From the NCBI GenBank assembly GCA_011620265.1, contig WOZM01000275.1, positions 4,865 through 68,864 on the forward strand: DNA of 64,000 bases, given 5' to 3'. Positions 1 through 11,106 of this stretch are shown here, piece after piece (positions within the stretch are counted from its first letter, which is position 1; each line of letters begins with the position of its first letter). This DNA is from Paracoccaceae bacterium (GTDB taxonomy: Bacteria; Pseudomonadota; Alphaproteobacteria; Rhodobacterales; Rhodobacteraceae). The translations under genes were made by a program, and so were the position numbers. Below the pieces are notes generated by a model, which was not told the origin of the DNA, made no database searches, and worked only from the letters and a program-made list of their open reading frames with translations.

Positions 1-1
1 G

Positions 2-1036
2 GCGGCGGAGACGCGCGAGATCCTCGAAGCGGTGCCGACGGCGCTGATCCTCGTCGGCGACGACCAGCGTGTTGTCGCGGCGAATCAGGCAGCGACGACG
101 CTCTTTGGCCTGGCGCTCGAAGGCCGGTCCTGCAGCGCCTTCCTGCGTCATCCGGAATTCCTGAACGGGCTGGACGCCTGCCTTCACGACGGCGAGAAGC
201 GCACGGCGCGGATCGTCATGACCGCCCCGGCGGGCGAGACCCATCTGGCCTTGACCTTCACCGGCCTGTCGGCGGGCCGGGACCGGCACGTGATCGTCGC
301 CTTCGAGGATCTCACGGCGCTCGAACACGCGGTGGCGATGCGGCGCGACTTCGTCGCCAATGTCAGCCACGAGCTCCGCACCCCGCTGACCGCCCTCGTC
401 GGCTTCATCGAGACGCTCAGGGGGGCCGCGCGCGACGATCCGGGCGCGCGCGAACGCTTCCTCGCCATCATGGAGCGCGAATCGGGCCGGATGATCCGCC
501 TCGTCAACGACCTTCTGTCGCTGAGCCGGGTCGAGGCGGAGGAACGCCGGCGGCCGGCCGAGCAGGTGGAGATCGTCGGGCTCCTGCGCTCGGCGCTCGC
601 CACCCACCGCGATCAGGCCCGCGCCGCCGGGGTCGAGCTGCGGCTCGAGGCGGGCGAGGCGCCGGTGACGCTCAGGGCCGATGCCGACCAGCTCATGCAG
701 GTCTTTCACAACCTCGTCGAGAACGCGGTGAAATACGGCGGTTCGGGCAAGGAGGTGGTCGTCCGCGTCTCGGAACTCGAACGCGAACCGGTGCTGCGCG
801 GGCCGGCCGTTCAGGTCGAGGTGATCGACCGGGGCGAAGGCATCGACCCCTTGCACCTGCCGCGCCTGACCGAGCGATTCTACCGCGTCGACAGCGACCG
901 GTCGCGCGCCAAGGGCGGCACCGGTCTCGGCCTCGCCATCGTGAAACACATCGTCAACCGCCATCGCGGCCGCTTCCGGATCGAGAGCGAGGTCGGAAAA
1001 GGCAGTCGGTTCATCGTCATCCTGCCGGCCGGTTGA
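2..1036 (+). CDS. phoR: Phosphate regulon sensor histidine kinase PhoR (5' end outside window)
   Basis: PAS-like N-terminus, HisKA motif RRDFVANVSHELRTPLTAL, HATPase motif GGTGLGLAIVKHIV; frame open to the window edge; precedes the pst operon. Confidence 0.88.
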   Translation, partial: AAETREILEAVPTALILVGDDQRVVAANQAATTLFGLALEGRSCSAFLRHPEFLNGLDACLHDGEKRTARIVMTAPAGETHLALTFTGLSAGRDRHVIVAFEDLTALEHAVAMRRDFVANVSHELRTPLTALVGFIETLRGAARDDPGARERFLAIMERESGRMIRLVNDLLSLSRVEAEERRRPAEQVEIVGLLRSALATHRDQARAAGVELRLEAGEAPVTLRADADQLMQVFHNLVENAVKYGGSGKEVVVRVSELEREPVLRGPAVQVEVIDRGEGIDPLHLPRLTERFYRVDSDRSRAKGGTGLGLAIVKHIVNRHRGRFRIESEVGKGSRFIVILPAG

Positions 1037-1072
1037 CCGGCGTCAGGGCGCCGGCCTGGCCTGGGCCGCAGG

Positions 1073-1101
1073 CTGTCATGAAACCGTTACATTACTGTCA
1101 C
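1073..1101 (+). promoter_or_regulatory. Triple Pho box upstream of pstS
   Basis: CTGTCAT-GAAA-CCGTTAC-ATTA-CTGTCAC: three 7-mer half-sites at exact 11-bp period. Confidence 0.85.
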
Positions 1102-1183
1102 AAAAGCATAACTGCGCAAGTCTAGAGCGGTGCACAAGGTCGCCCGGGGGGGGCGTCCGCAACGCGACTTGCAGGAGAATGCA

Positions 1184-2215
1184 ATGAATACCGTGAAATT
1201 CACCGTTTCGGCGATTGCCATGGCGGCTGCCGCCACCGCCGCCGATGCCCGCGACCAGATCCAGATCGCCGGCTCCTCGACCGTGCTGCCCTACGCCACC
1301 ATCGTCGCCGAAGCCTTCGGCGAGAACTTCGACTTCCCGACCCCGGTCGTGGAAGGCGGCGGTTCGGGCGCCGGTCGCAAGAAGCTCTGCGAGGGCGTGG
1401 GCGAGAACACCATCGACATCGCCAACTCGTCGAGCCGCATCAAGCAGTCCGACATCGACCTCTGCGCCTCGAACGGCGTGAGCGAGGTGATGGAAGTCCG
1501 CATCGGTTATGACGGCATCGTCTTCGCCTCGGACATCAACGGGCCGGAATTCGCCTTCACGCCCGCCGACTGGTACAACGCGCTGGCCGCCGAGGTCGTC
1601 AAGGACGGCGCGCTCGTCGCCAACCCGAACAAGACCTGGGCCGACGTGAACCCGGCGCTGCCGGCGCAGGACATCCTCGCCTTCATCCCGGGCACCAAGC
1701 ACGGCACCCGCGAAGTCTTCGACGTGAAGGTGCTGGAGGCCGGCTGCGAAGAGACCGGCGCGCTCGAGGCGCTGAAGGCCGCGAAGGGCGAAGAGGAAGG
1801 CCCGAAGGGCTGCCTGACGCTGCGGACCGACGGCGCGTCGGTCGACATCGACGGCGACTATACCGAGACGCTGGCCCGCATCGACGCCAACAAGAACGCC
1901 ATCGGCGTCTTCGGCCTGTCGTTCTACCAGAACAACACCGACAAGCTGCGCGTGGCCACGATGGGCGGTGTGGTGCCCTCGACCGAGAGCATCGCCTCGG
2001 GCGAGTATCCGGTCTCGCGTCCTCTCTACTTCTACGTCAAGAAGGCGCATCTCGGGGTGATCCCGGGCCTGCAGGAATACATCGACTTCTTCGTCTCCGA
2101 CGACATGGCCGGCCCGGACGGCCCGCTCGCGGCCTACGGCCTCGTCTCGGATCCGGAGCTTGCGGCGACGCAGGCGATGGTTGCCGCCGGCACCCCGATG
2201 GGTCCGCTGAACTGA
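1184..2215 (+). CDS. pstS: Phosphate ABC transporter substrate-binding protein PstS
   Basis: Signal peptide then DQIQIAGSSTVLPYA and GGGSGAGRKKLCEG; first gene of pst operon; ATG at 1184. Confidence 0.93.
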   Translation: MNTVKFTVSAIAMAAAATAADARDQIQIAGSSTVLPYATIVAEAFGENFDFPTPVVEGGGSGAGRKKLCEGVGENTIDIANSSSRIKQSDIDLCASNGVSEVMEVRIGYDGIVFASDINGPEFAFTPADWYNALAAEVVKDGALVANPNKTWADVNPALPAQDILAFIPGTKHGTREVFDVKVLEAGCEETGALEALKAAKGEEEGPKGCLTLRTDGASVDIDGDYTETLARIDANKNAIGVFGLSFYQNNTDKLRVATMGGVVPSTESIASGEYPVSRPLYFYVKKAHLGVIPGLQEYIDFFVSDDMAGPDGPLAAYGLVSDPELAATQAMVAAGTPMGPLN

Positions 2216-2226
2216 TCTGACACATG

Positions 2227-2255
2227 CGGGTGGCGCCACGGTGCCACCCGTTTTC
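2227..2255 (+). terminator. pstS-pstC intergenic hairpin followed by a short T run (partial terminator/attenuator)
   Basis: CGGGTGGC-gccacggt-GCCACCCG-TTTTC. Confidence 0.65.
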
Positions 2256-2272
2256 TTGTCCGGAAGGCCGCC

Positions 2273-3733
2273 ATGAGCATCTCCGTCCTCATCCTGATCG
2301 TCCTCGCCATCGCGGTCGCGGGATATGTCATGGCCCGCCGCCGGGCGATGGCGCTGACGGGTGGCGACCGGCGCAAGCTGCACTCGCTGATCGGCTATTA
2401 CGGCCAGACCGTCTTTCTCTTCGCCTCGGTTCCTGCCCTTCTCTTTCTGGGGGCCTGGCTCTTCGTGCAGCCCATCGTCATCGAAAGCCGGGTATCCTCT
2501 TTCATCACGCCCGCCGATATCCCCGAGGGCGGATCGCTCGATCTGGTGATGAGCGATGTGCGCCGGGTGGCCGGCGGCCTCGATGCCGTCGCGGCCCAGG
2601 ACGGGCTGAGCGAGGCCGATCTTGAGGCGATGCGCGCGGATTTCTCCAATGTCCGCTCTCGCCTTGCGAGCGTCGGCGTCGCGCTTGGCAGCGATGTGAA
2701 ACCCAATGTGTTCGAGGCGGCGAAGGTCTATCGCGGCGCGCTCAAGACCTCGCGGCTGGCGATGGTGATCGCGGTGATCGCGGCCTCTCTCGCGGGGCTC
2801 GTGCTCTCATATCGCCGGGTCAGCCCGGAGTTTCGCGCCCGCAATGTCTTCGAGGGCTTCCTCGTGGCGCTGCTGATCGGCGCTTCGCTGGTCGCGGTGC
2901 TGACGACCTTCGGCATTGTCGGCTCGCTCCTTTTCGAAAGCATCCATTTCTTCCAGCTTTACCCGGCGAGGGATTTCTTCTTCTCGCTGACCTGGAACCC
3001 GCAATTCCGCGGCGGATCCGACCTCGGCATCTGGCCGCTCCTGTGGGGGACGCTCTATGTCTCCTTCGTGGCGCTGATCTTCGCGGTGCCGGTCGGGATG
3101 ATGATCGCGATCTACCTGTCGGAATATGCCTCCAAGCGGCTGCGGTCGGTGGCCAAACCCGCCATCGAGATCCTCGCCGGCATCCCGACCATCGTTTACG
3201 GTCTTTTCGCGCTGATCACCGTCGGCCCGTTCCTGCGGGATTATTTCGCCCAGCCGATGGGGCTCGGCTCCTCCTCCTCCTCGGTGATGACGGCGGGGCT
3301 GGTGATGGGGATCATGCTGATCCCCTTCGTCTCGTCGCTTTCCGACGACATCATCAACGCGGTGCCGCAGTCGATGCGCGACGGGTCCTTCGGCCTTGGC
3401 GCCACCCAGTCCGAGACGGTGCGGCAGGTGATCCTGCCGGCCGCCCTGCCGGGGATCGTCGGTGCCATCCTTCTGGCCGCGAGCCGTGCCATCGGTGAGA
3501 CGATGATCGTGGTGATGGGGGCGGGGGCGGCCGCGCGGCTCGGCCTCAACCCCTTCGAGGCGATGACCACGATCACCGTGAAGATCGTCAGCCAGCTCAC
3601 CGGCGATACCGAGTTCGCCTCGCCCGAGACGCTGGTCGCCTTCGCGCTCGGGATGATGCTCTTCATATTCACGCTGGGCCTTAACGTCATCGCACTGGTC
3701 GTGGTGCGGAAATACCGGGAGCAGTACGAATGA
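2273..3733 (+). CDS. pstC: Phosphate ABC transporter permease PstC (long N-terminal extension)
   Basis: Permease signature (GGIPTIVYGLFAL-like, ASRAIGETMIVVMGAG); operon position. Confidence 0.92.
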   Translation: MSISVLILIVLAIAVAGYVMARRRAMALTGGDRRKLHSLIGYYGQTVFLFASVPALLFLGAWLFVQPIVIESRVSSFITPADIPEGGSLDLVMSDVRRVAGGLDAVAAQDGLSEADLEAMRADFSNVRSRLASVGVALGSDVKPNVFEAAKVYRGALKTSRLAMVIAVIAASLAGLVLSYRRVSPEFRARNVFEGFLVALLIGASLVAVLTTFGIVGSLLFESIHFFQLYPARDFFFSLTWNPQFRGGSDLGIWPLLWGTLYVSFVALIFAVPVGMMIAIYLSEYASKRLRSVAKPAIEILAGIPTIVYGLFALITVGPFLRDYFAQPMGLGSSSSSVMTAGLVMGIMLIPFVSSLSDDIINAVPQSMRDGSFGLGATQSETVRQVILPAALPGIVGAILLAASRAIGETMIVVMGAGAAARLGLNPFEAMTTITVKIVSQLTGDTEFASPETLVAFALGMMLFIFTLGLNVIALVVVRKYREQYE

Positions 3734-5073
3734 CCGACGCGACGTTCAGCGGCGCGGTTCCCCGCCAATCGCTCTACGCTCCCGATGAGGGCATGCGCCG
3801 GCGCAATGCGGCCGAGGCGCGGTTCCGGCTTTACGGGCTGATCGCGGTCGGGATCGGGCTGGTGGCGCTGGTGCTGCTTCTGAGTTCGGTGCTTCTGAAC
3901 GGCGCAAGCTCGTTCCGTCAGGCCTCGCTGCTGCTCGACGTGCCGCTCGATGCTGCCGTCCTCGACAAGGCCGGCGACCGCGACCCCGAGAAGATGAAGA
4001 GGGTCACGACGATCGGCTACGGCAAGCTGCTCGACACGGCCCTGAAGGAGATGATCGCATCCAAGGGCATCGTGATCGAGGGGCTGACCGACAAGGACGT
4101 GTCGGACATGATCTCCAAGGAGGCGGCGGCGCTGGTGCGCAACCGGGTCCTTGCCCATCCCGATCTCGTCGGCCAGACCGTCAGCTTCAAGGTGCTCGCC
4201 AACGGCCGCATCGACGGCTACCTCAAGGGCCGGGTGTCGATGGAGAGCGCGGCGCGCGACAGCAATGTCTCGCCCAACCAGTTGCGCCTGGCGGATGCGC
4301 TGCGCGAGGAGGGGGTTCTGATCAAGGCCTTCAACTGGCTCTTCATCACCGCCCCCGACGCCTCGGAACTGCGGCCCGAAGCCGCCGGGCTTGGCGTGGC
4401 GATCCTCGGCTCGGCCTACATGATGATCATCGTGCTGGTGCTGTCGCTGCCGATCGGGGTCGCGGCCTCGGTCTATCTTGAGGAATTCGCGCCGAAGAAC
4501 CGCTGGACCGACCTGATCGAGGTGAATATCTCCAACCTTGCCGCGGTGCCGTCCATCGTCTTCGGTATCCTCGGCCTTGCGGTTTTCATCAACTTCGCCG
4601 GCCTGCCGCAATCGGCGCCGGTGGTGGGCGGGCTGGTGCTGACGCTGATGACCCTGCCGACGATCATCATCGCGACGCGCGCCGCGCTGAAGGCGGTGCC
4701 GCCCTCGATCCGCGAGGCGGCACTCGGTGTCGGCGCATCGAAGATGCAGTCGATCCTGCATCACGTCCTGCCGCTGGCGATGCCCGGCATCCTCACGGGC
4801 GCGATCATCGGTCTGGCGCAGGCTTTGGGCGAAACCGCGCCGCTTCTGCTGATCGGCATGGTGGCCTTCGTGCGCGACTATCCCGGCGCCCCGCCCGAAG
4901 GCTTCTTCGATCCGGCCTCGGCGCTGCCGGTGCAGGTCTACAACTGGACCCAGCGCGCCGATCCGGCCTTTGTCGAACGGGCCTCGGGTGCGATCATCGT
5001 GCTTCTGATCTTCCTGCTCATCATGAACGCGGTGGCGATCGTTCTGCGCCGCAAATTCGAACGGCGCTGGTAA
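3730..5073 (+). CDS. pstA: Phosphate ABC transporter permease PstA
   Basis: [18 protein letters not shown] and [15 protein letters not shown]; overlaps the pstC stop. Confidence 0.92.
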   Translation: MTDATFSGAVPRQSLYAPDEGMRRRNAAEARFRLYGLIAVGIGLVALVLLLSSVLLNGASSFRQASLLLDVPLDAAVLDKAGDRDPEKMKRVTTIGYGKLLDTALKEMIASKGIVIEGLTDKDVSDMISKEAAALVRNRVLAHPDLVGQTVSFKVLANGRIDGYLKGRVSMESAARDSNVSPNQLRLADALREEGVLIKAFNWLFITAPDASELRPEAAGLGVAILGSAYMMIIVLVLSLPIGVAASVYLEEFAPKNRWTDLIEVNISNLAAVPSIVFGILGLAVFINFAGLPQSAPVVGGLVLTLMTLPTIIIATRAALKAVPPSIREAALGVGASKMQSILHHVLPLAMPGILTGAIIGLAQALGETAPLLLIGMVAFVRDYPGAPPEGFFDPASALPVQVYNWTQRADPAFVERASGAIIVLLIFLLIMNAVAIVLRRKFERRW

Positions 5074-5075
5074 AA

Positions 5076-5891
5076 ATGGCGGAGACTGCGACAATGGACG
5101 ACATACGACTGGTGGAAAAGACAGTGAACGCAGCCGGGGTCAAGATCGCCGCGCGGGGTGTGCAGGTCTATTATGGCGAGACTCACGCGATCAAGGATGT
5201 CGATGTCGATATCGCCGATCGGACGGTGACCGCCTTCATCGGCCCCTCGGGCTGCGGCAAGTCGACGTTTCTGCGCTGCCTCAACCGGATGAACGACACG
5301 ATCCCGATCTGCCGGGTCGAGGGCAAGATCACCATCGACGGCGAGGATATCTACGACAAGCGCGTCGATCCGGTGCAGTTGCGCGCCAAGGTCGGGATGG
5401 TGTTCCAGAAGCCGAACCCGTTTCCGAAGTCGATCTACGACAACGTCGCCTACGGCCCGAAGATCCACGGTCTGAACCGCAACAAGGCCGAACTTGACGA
5501 GATCGTCGAGACCTCGCTCAGGAAGGCCGCGCTCTGGAACGAGGCGAAGGACCGGCTCTCGGAGCCCGGCACCGGGCTTTCGGGCGGTCAGCAGCAGCGG
5601 CTTTGCATCGCGCGGGCCATCGCGACCTCGCCCGAGGTGCTTTTGATGGACGAACCCTGCTCGGCGCTCGACCCGATCGCCACGGCACAGGTCGAGGAGC
5701 TGATCGACGAGCTCCGCTCGCAGTTCTCGGTCGTCATCGTCACCCATTCGATGCAGCAGGCCGCCCGCGTCAGCCAGCGCACCGCCTTCTTCCATCTCGG
5801 CAACCTCGTCGAATACGGCGAGACCAGCCAGATCTTCACCAATCCGAGCGATCCGCGCACGGAAAGCTACATCACCGGCCGGATCGGCTGA
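5076..5891 (+). CDS. pstB: Phosphate ABC transporter ATP-binding protein PstB
   Basis: Walker [44 protein letters not shown]. Confidence 0.96.
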   Translation: MAETATMDDIRLVEKTVNAAGVKIAARGVQVYYGETHAIKDVDVDIADRTVTAFIGPSGCGKSTFLRCLNRMNDTIPICRVEGKITIDGEDIYDKRVDPVQLRAKVGMVFQKPNPFPKSIYDNVAYGPKIHGLNRNKAELDEIVETSLRKAALWNEAKDRLSEPGTGLSGGQQQRLCIARAIATSPEVLLMDEPCSALDPIATAQVEELIDELRSQFSVVIVTHSMQQAARVSQRTAFFHLGNLVEYGETSQIFTNPSDPRTESYITGRIG

Positions 5892-5905
5892 GGGGGACCC
5901 CGCAT

Positions 5906-6619
5906 ATGAGCGATCAACATATCCTGCGCGCCTTCGACCGCGACCTCGAAACCTGCCAGGCGCTGGTGATGCGGATGGGCGGCATGGTCGAGACCGCGAT
6001 CCTCGAGGCCGCCCAGGCGCTCGAGACCCGCGACGAGGATCTCGCCGAGAAGGTGCGCAAGGGCGACGAGGCCATCGACGCGCTCGAGGAGAAGATCAAC
6101 GAGGAGGCGGCGCGGCTGATCACGCTCCGGGCGCCGACGGCCTCGGATCTGCGCACGGTGCTGACGGTGATGAAGATCTCCGCCAGCCTCGAACGGGTCG
6201 GCGACTACGCCAAGAACATGGCCAAGCGCGCCCATGTGCTGGGCCAGATGTCGGCGATCACCGGGGCGGCGGGATCGCTGCGGCGGATGGCCAAGACGGT
6301 GGTCGCGATGCTGTCGGACGCGCTCGACGCCTACAATACCCGCGACGTGGCTTTGGCCGAGGATGTCCGCAACCGCGACCGCGACGTCGACCAGATGTAC
6401 AACGCGCTCTTCCGCGAGTTCCTCACCCACATGATGGAAGACCCGCGCAACATCACCGCCTGCATGCACCTGCATTTCATCGCCAAGAACATCGAGCGGA
6501 TGGGCGATCACGCGACGACGATCTCCGAACAGGTGATCTACCTCGTCACCGGCTCCCAGCCCGAGGAGGGCCGGCCGAAGGCCGAAAGCGTGACCACGAT
6601 CGGGGTTGGGGAAGACTGA
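5906..6619 (+). CDS. phoU: Phosphate signalling complex protein PhoU
   Basis: PhoU repeats (SASLERVGDYAKNMAKRA, FIAKNIERMGDHATTISEQV); ATG at 5906. Confidence 0.93.
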   Translation: MSDQHILRAFDRDLETCQALVMRMGGMVETAILEAAQALETRDEDLAEKVRKGDEAIDALEEKINEEAARLITLRAPTASDLRTVLTVMKISASLERVGDYAKNMAKRAHVLGQMSAITGAAGSLRRMAKTVVAMLSDALDAYNTRDVALAEDVRNRDRDVDQMYNALFREFLTHMMEDPRNITACMHLHFIAKNIERMGDHATTISEQVIYLVTGSQPEEGRPKAESVTTIGVGED

Positions 6620-6620
6620 G

Positions 6621-7304
6621 ATGCAAGCGCCGACTGTCCTGGTGGTCGAGGACGAGCCCGCGCAGCGCGAGGTTCTGGCCTACAACCTCGAAGCCGAGGG
6701 GTTCCGCGTCTCCCAGGCCGACAACGGCGAGGAGGCGCTCCTGCTCGTCGCCGAGGAGACGCCGGATCTCATCGTGCTCGACTGGATGCTGCCGAGCGTG
6801 TCGGGGATCGAGGTCTGCCGGCGGCTGAAGTCGCGGCCCGAGACGAAGGGCGTGCCGATCATCATGCTCTCGGCCCGCTCCGAGGAGGTCGATCTGGTGC
6901 GCGGGCTCGAGACCGGCGCCGACGACTACATGGTCAAGCCCTATTCGGTGGTCGAGCTGATGGCGCGGGTGCGGACCCAGCTCCGCCGGTCGCGGCCGGC
7001 GGCGATGGGCGAGATGCTGGAATTCGAGGACATCACGCTCGACACCGAAACCCACCGGGTGCACCGGGACGGCAAGGTGCTGAAGCTCGGCCCGACCGAG
7101 TTCCGCCTGCTCACGACCTTCATGGAAAAGCCCGGCCGGGTCTGGAGCCGCGAGCAATTGCTCGACCGGGTCTGGGGCCGCGACATCTATGTCGACACCC
7201 GCACCGTCGATGTCCATGTCGGCCGGCTGAGAAAGGCGCTCTGCGCCCATGGCGGCGAGGATCCGGTGCGCACGGTGCGCGGCGCGGGGTATGCGCTCGG
7301 CTGA
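6621..7304 (+). CDS. phoB: Phosphate regulon response regulator PhoB
   Basis: REC domain plus winged helix TFMEKPGRVWSREQLLDRVWGRDIYVDTRTVDVHVGRLRKAL; ATG at 6621. Confidence 0.93.
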   Translation: MQAPTVLVVEDEPAQREVLAYNLEAEGFRVSQADNGEEALLLVAEETPDLIVLDWMLPSVSGIEVCRRLKSRPETKGVPIIMLSARSEEVDLVRGLETGADDYMVKPYSVVELMARVRTQLRRSRPAAMGEMLEFEDITLDTETHRVHRDGKVLKLGPTEFRLLTTFMEKPGRVWSREQLLDRVWGRDIYVDTRTVDVHVGRLRKALCAHGGEDPVRTVRGAGYALG

Positions 7305-7392
7305 TACGCCCGGCGCTCGGTGTGCCGTGCGTCCCGACCGCTTGGCCTGACCCTTTCGTGTCATCATGGCGCATCCGCATCAGGCGATGTCG

Positions 7393-7448
7393 GGTAAGGT
7401 GGGTTTCAACCCACCCCGGCCGGAGGGTGGGTTGAAACCCACCTTACC
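7393..7448. repeat. Perfect 24-bp inverted repeat, 8-nt spacer, each arm itself a hairpin; likely bidirectional terminator
   Basis: ggtaaggtgggtttcaacccaccc-cggccgga-gggtgggttgaaacccaccttacc between convergent phoB and a minus-strand gene. Confidence 0.9.
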
Positions 7449-7463
7449 GAAGACCGGGGAAGC

Positions 7464-7787
7464 CTATTCCTTGTCGTCATCCCCGAAGCGGGCATCGTCG
7501 TCGGATTCGTCCTCGCCTTCGGGAACGAACTTGCCCGAGATCCGGATCGAGTGGTCGTCGTGGCGCGGGTCCATCACAACGTCGGCCGGCAACTCGCCCG
7601 AGAGCCAGTTGCGGATCTCCTCGCGCGCATCGGCGGGCTCGGTTTCGGTCAGCCGGGCGACATAGGCGACGAAGGCGCGCTGGTCGCCGTCGATCTCCTC
7701 AAGCTCGTCCTCGTCGGCCTCGGGCCATTTGTCGAGGATCGCTTCGAAGAATGCGGGCCAGTTTTCCTGGACGTGGTGCCATTTCAT
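7464..7787 (-). CDS. Small acidic protein, weakly CsbD-like
   Basis: 107 aa ORF; WPAFFEAILDKWPEADEDELEEIDGDQRAF resembles CsbD W...kW...dl..i.gkr pattern; acidic C-terminal tail. Confidence 0.6.
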   Translation of the reverse strand: MKWHHVQENWPAFFEAILDKWPEADEDELEEIDGDQRAFVAYVARLTETEPADAREEIRNWLSGELPADVVMDPRHDDHSIRISGKFVPEGEDESDDDARFGDDDKE

Positions 7788-7871
7788 GAATGTATCTCTG
7801 CCGGTTCGGATCGTTCGTCGCCCCCGATCTTGCCCGGGTTCGGGCGCGGGGGAAAGGGGCGTCGCGGAAAA

Positions 7872-8894
<1,023 letters not shown>

Positions 8895-9054
8895 TCACCC
8901 CTCCGTTCCGCTGCCACCGATCTCCCGCGAAAGCGCGGCCCGGTCAAGGGAATTGACGGGAGCGGCCGGGAACCCCGGCGCCCGGCGCGGGCGGAGGGCG
9001 CGGGCGGTCATGCCCGTCCCCGGCAGTCCCGGAATGGACAGGCGACGGGCCGGA

Positions 9055-9168
9055 TCAGAACCAGCTCTGCACGGTGCGGGCCCCGCCCGAGACATCGTCG
9101 CCGACACCCGCAACGGTGTTGCAGGCCGCGAGGCCGGTCAGAAGCGCGATCAGGATCAGTCTGCGCAT
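9055..9168 (-). CDS. Entericidin A/B-family small lipoprotein
   Basis: 37 aa MRRLILIALLTGLAACNTVAGVGDDVSGGARTVQSWF with lipobox LAAC; not in the supplied ORF track (too short). Confidence 0.82.
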   Translation of the reverse strand: MRRLILIALLTGLAACNTVAGVGDDVSGGARTVQSWF

Positions 9169-9178
9169 ATGTCCATCC

Positions 9179-10993
9179 CTATTCTTCGTACCACCAGACT
9201 TCGGGCTGAAAGCCCGGCCAGTCCCCGTATAGCGGAATCCGCTCGGGGTAGTGAAGATGCGCCGAATGCGCGATCCTCGACACTTTCGAGAACCAGACCG
9301 GGATCACGTAGCGCCCGGCGGTGAGGATGCGGTCGAGCGCCCGGGTCGCGGCGATGAACTCCTCCTGGCTGCGCGCCTCGGTCATCGCGGCGATCATCGC
9401 CTCGGCGGCCGGCGCGTTCATGCCCATCCAGTTGCGGCTGCCGGGGTCCGTCACGCCCTTCGCTCCCCAGTAGAGGAGCTGCTCGTTGCCGGGCGAAAGC
9501 GAGAGCGAGCGCGTGTACCAGGCCATGTCGAACTCATAATTGTTGGTCCGCTCCTTGTACTGGGCGCTGTCGACGGCGGTCACGCGGGGGGTGATGCCGA
9601 GCGTCTTCAGCGCCGCGACATAGATGTCGGCGATCGACTGGGTCTCGGTCGCGCCGGAGGACAGGACGATCTCGAAGTCGAAGGGCTGGCCGCCGGCGTT
9701 CTTCAGGGCGCCGTCCTGCACGGTCCAGCCGGCCTCTTCCAGAAGGGCCAGCGCCTTGCGGAGGTTGCCGCGATCGAGCGCGCGGGCGGCGTCGCCCTCG
9801 GGCAGGGAATAGCCCTCGATCGTGCCGGGCGGCAGGTCGGCGGCGAAGGGGGCGAGAAGCTCGGCCACCCGGCCGGTCGCGGGTCCGTGATCCATGCCGA
9901 GGACCGAGTTCGAAAAATACGAGGCGATGCGCGGCTCGGTGCCGCCGTTCAGGGTCTGGTTGATGAATTCGAAGTTGAAGGCGAGGATCATCGCCTCGCG
10001 CACCCGCCAGTCGGCGAAGACCGGGTTGCGGGTGTTCATCACCAGGCCGGTCATGCCGGAGGGGCGCTGGTTCGGGATCTCCGACTTCACCACCTCGCCG
10101 GACCGGATCGCGGCGAAGTCGTACTGGGCCAGCCATTTCGCCGAGTTGGTTTCGCGCAAGGACGTCGTCTCGCCGGAGGTGAAGGCCTGGAAGACCACGT
10201 CGCCGTCGCCGAAATAGTCGTAGCGGATCTCGTCGAAATTGTTCTGGCCCTTGTTGAAGGCGAGATCCGTGCCCCAGTAGTCGGGGTTGCGGCGGAAGGT
10301 GATGTAGCGGCCGGGCTCGAAATCGGCGACGACATAGGGACCGGTTCCCATCGGCACGTCGAGCGAGCTTTCGGCGAAATCCTTGCCCTCCCACTGCGCC
10401 TTTTTCAGGATCGGCCGCATCCCCATGAGGAGCGCAAGCTCCCTGTCGGGCGCGTTGAAGGTGAAGCGGACCGAGCGGGCGCCGGTCTGCTCCATCCTGG
10501 CGACCTTGTCCCAGGTGCCCCGGTAGCGCGGATGGCCGGCGGTGCCGAGGGTCTCGTAGCTCCACATGACGTCCTCGATCGTGACCGGGCTGCCGTCGGA
10601 GAATCGGGCCTCGGGGCGCAGCGTGAACTCGACCCATGTCCGCGCCTCGTCGGTCTCGACCGATTCGGCGATGAGGCCGTAGAGCGAGAACGGCTCGTCG
10701 ATCGAACGGCCCATCAGCGTCTCCACGGTGTGGATGCCGAGCCCCCAGGGCGCGTTGCCCTTGAGGATGTAGGGGTTGAGCGAATCGAAGCCGCCCGGTT
10801 CGCCGAAAACGATGCGCCCGCCCTTCGGCGCGTCGGCGTTGGCATAGGGCAGGGACACAAAATCGGGTGGCAGCGCCGGGCGGCCATACATAGCTATGCC
10901 GTGCCGGGGCTCCGCAAGCACCGCCGACCCGGCGATGAGGCCGAGCCAGAGCCCGATCGCACACCCGAAGCGGATGAAATAATCCGGTCGCAT
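9179..10993 (-). CDS. Extracellular solute-binding protein family 5 (peptide ABC transporter)
   Basis: RHGIAMYGRPALPPDFVSLPYANADAPKGGRIVFG; signal peptide from MRPDYFIRFGCAIG; ATG 10993 preferred over 11062. Confidence 0.88.
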   Translation of the reverse strand: MRPDYFIRFGCAIGLWLGLIAGSAVLAEPRHGIAMYGRPALPPDFVSLPYANADAPKGGRIVFGEPGGFDSLNPYILKGNAPWGLGIHTVETLMGRSIDEPFSLYGLIAESVETDEARTWVEFTLRPEARFSDGSPVTIEDVMWSYETLGTAGHPRYRGTWDKVARMEQTGARSVRFTFNAPDRELALLMGMRPILKKAQWEGKDFAESSLDVPMGTGPYVVADFEPGRYITFRRNPDYWGTDLAFNKGQNNFDEIRYDYFGDGDVVFQAFTSGETTSLRETNSAKWLAQYDFAAIRSGEVVKSEIPNQRPSGMTGLVMNTRNPVFADWRVREAMILAFNFEFINQTLNGGTEPRIASYFSNSVLGMDHGPATGRVAELLAPFAADLPPGTIEGYSLPEGDAARALDRGNLRKALALLEEAGWTVQDGALKNAGGQPFDFEIVLSSGATETQSIADIYVAALKTLGITPRVTAVDSAQYKERTNNYEFDMAWYTRSLSLSPGNEQLLYWGAKGVTDPGSRNWMGMNAPAAEAMIAAMTEARSQEEFIAATRALDRILTAGRYVIPVWFSKVSRIAHSAHLHYPERIPLYGDWPGFQPEVWWYEE

Positions 10994-11071
10994 TTGCGCA
11001 ACAATCCCCGCTGCCCTTTTTTCGTTGGTGCCGACGCTATCCGGGCTTCCCTGCCTTTTCAAACTTTTAGC

Positions 11072-11100
11072 TTGGCCAGTGGCGAAGGACCGCGTATAAA
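11072..11100 (+). promoter_or_regulatory. Putative promoter of sRNA candidate
   Basis: TTGGCC (11072-11077), 17-bp spacer, TATAAA (11095-11100). Confidence 0.6.
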
Positions 11101-11106
11101 GTGGGT

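Noticed and set aside
1076-2383. 435-aa minus-strand ORF opposite pstS
   Set aside because: Antisense shadow over pstS and the Pho box
3270-3285. TCC trinucleotide run
   Set aside because: Encodes a short Ser run in PstC
3241-5094. 617-aa minus-strand ORF opposite pstC/pstA
   Set aside because: Antisense shadow; pstC/pstA well supported
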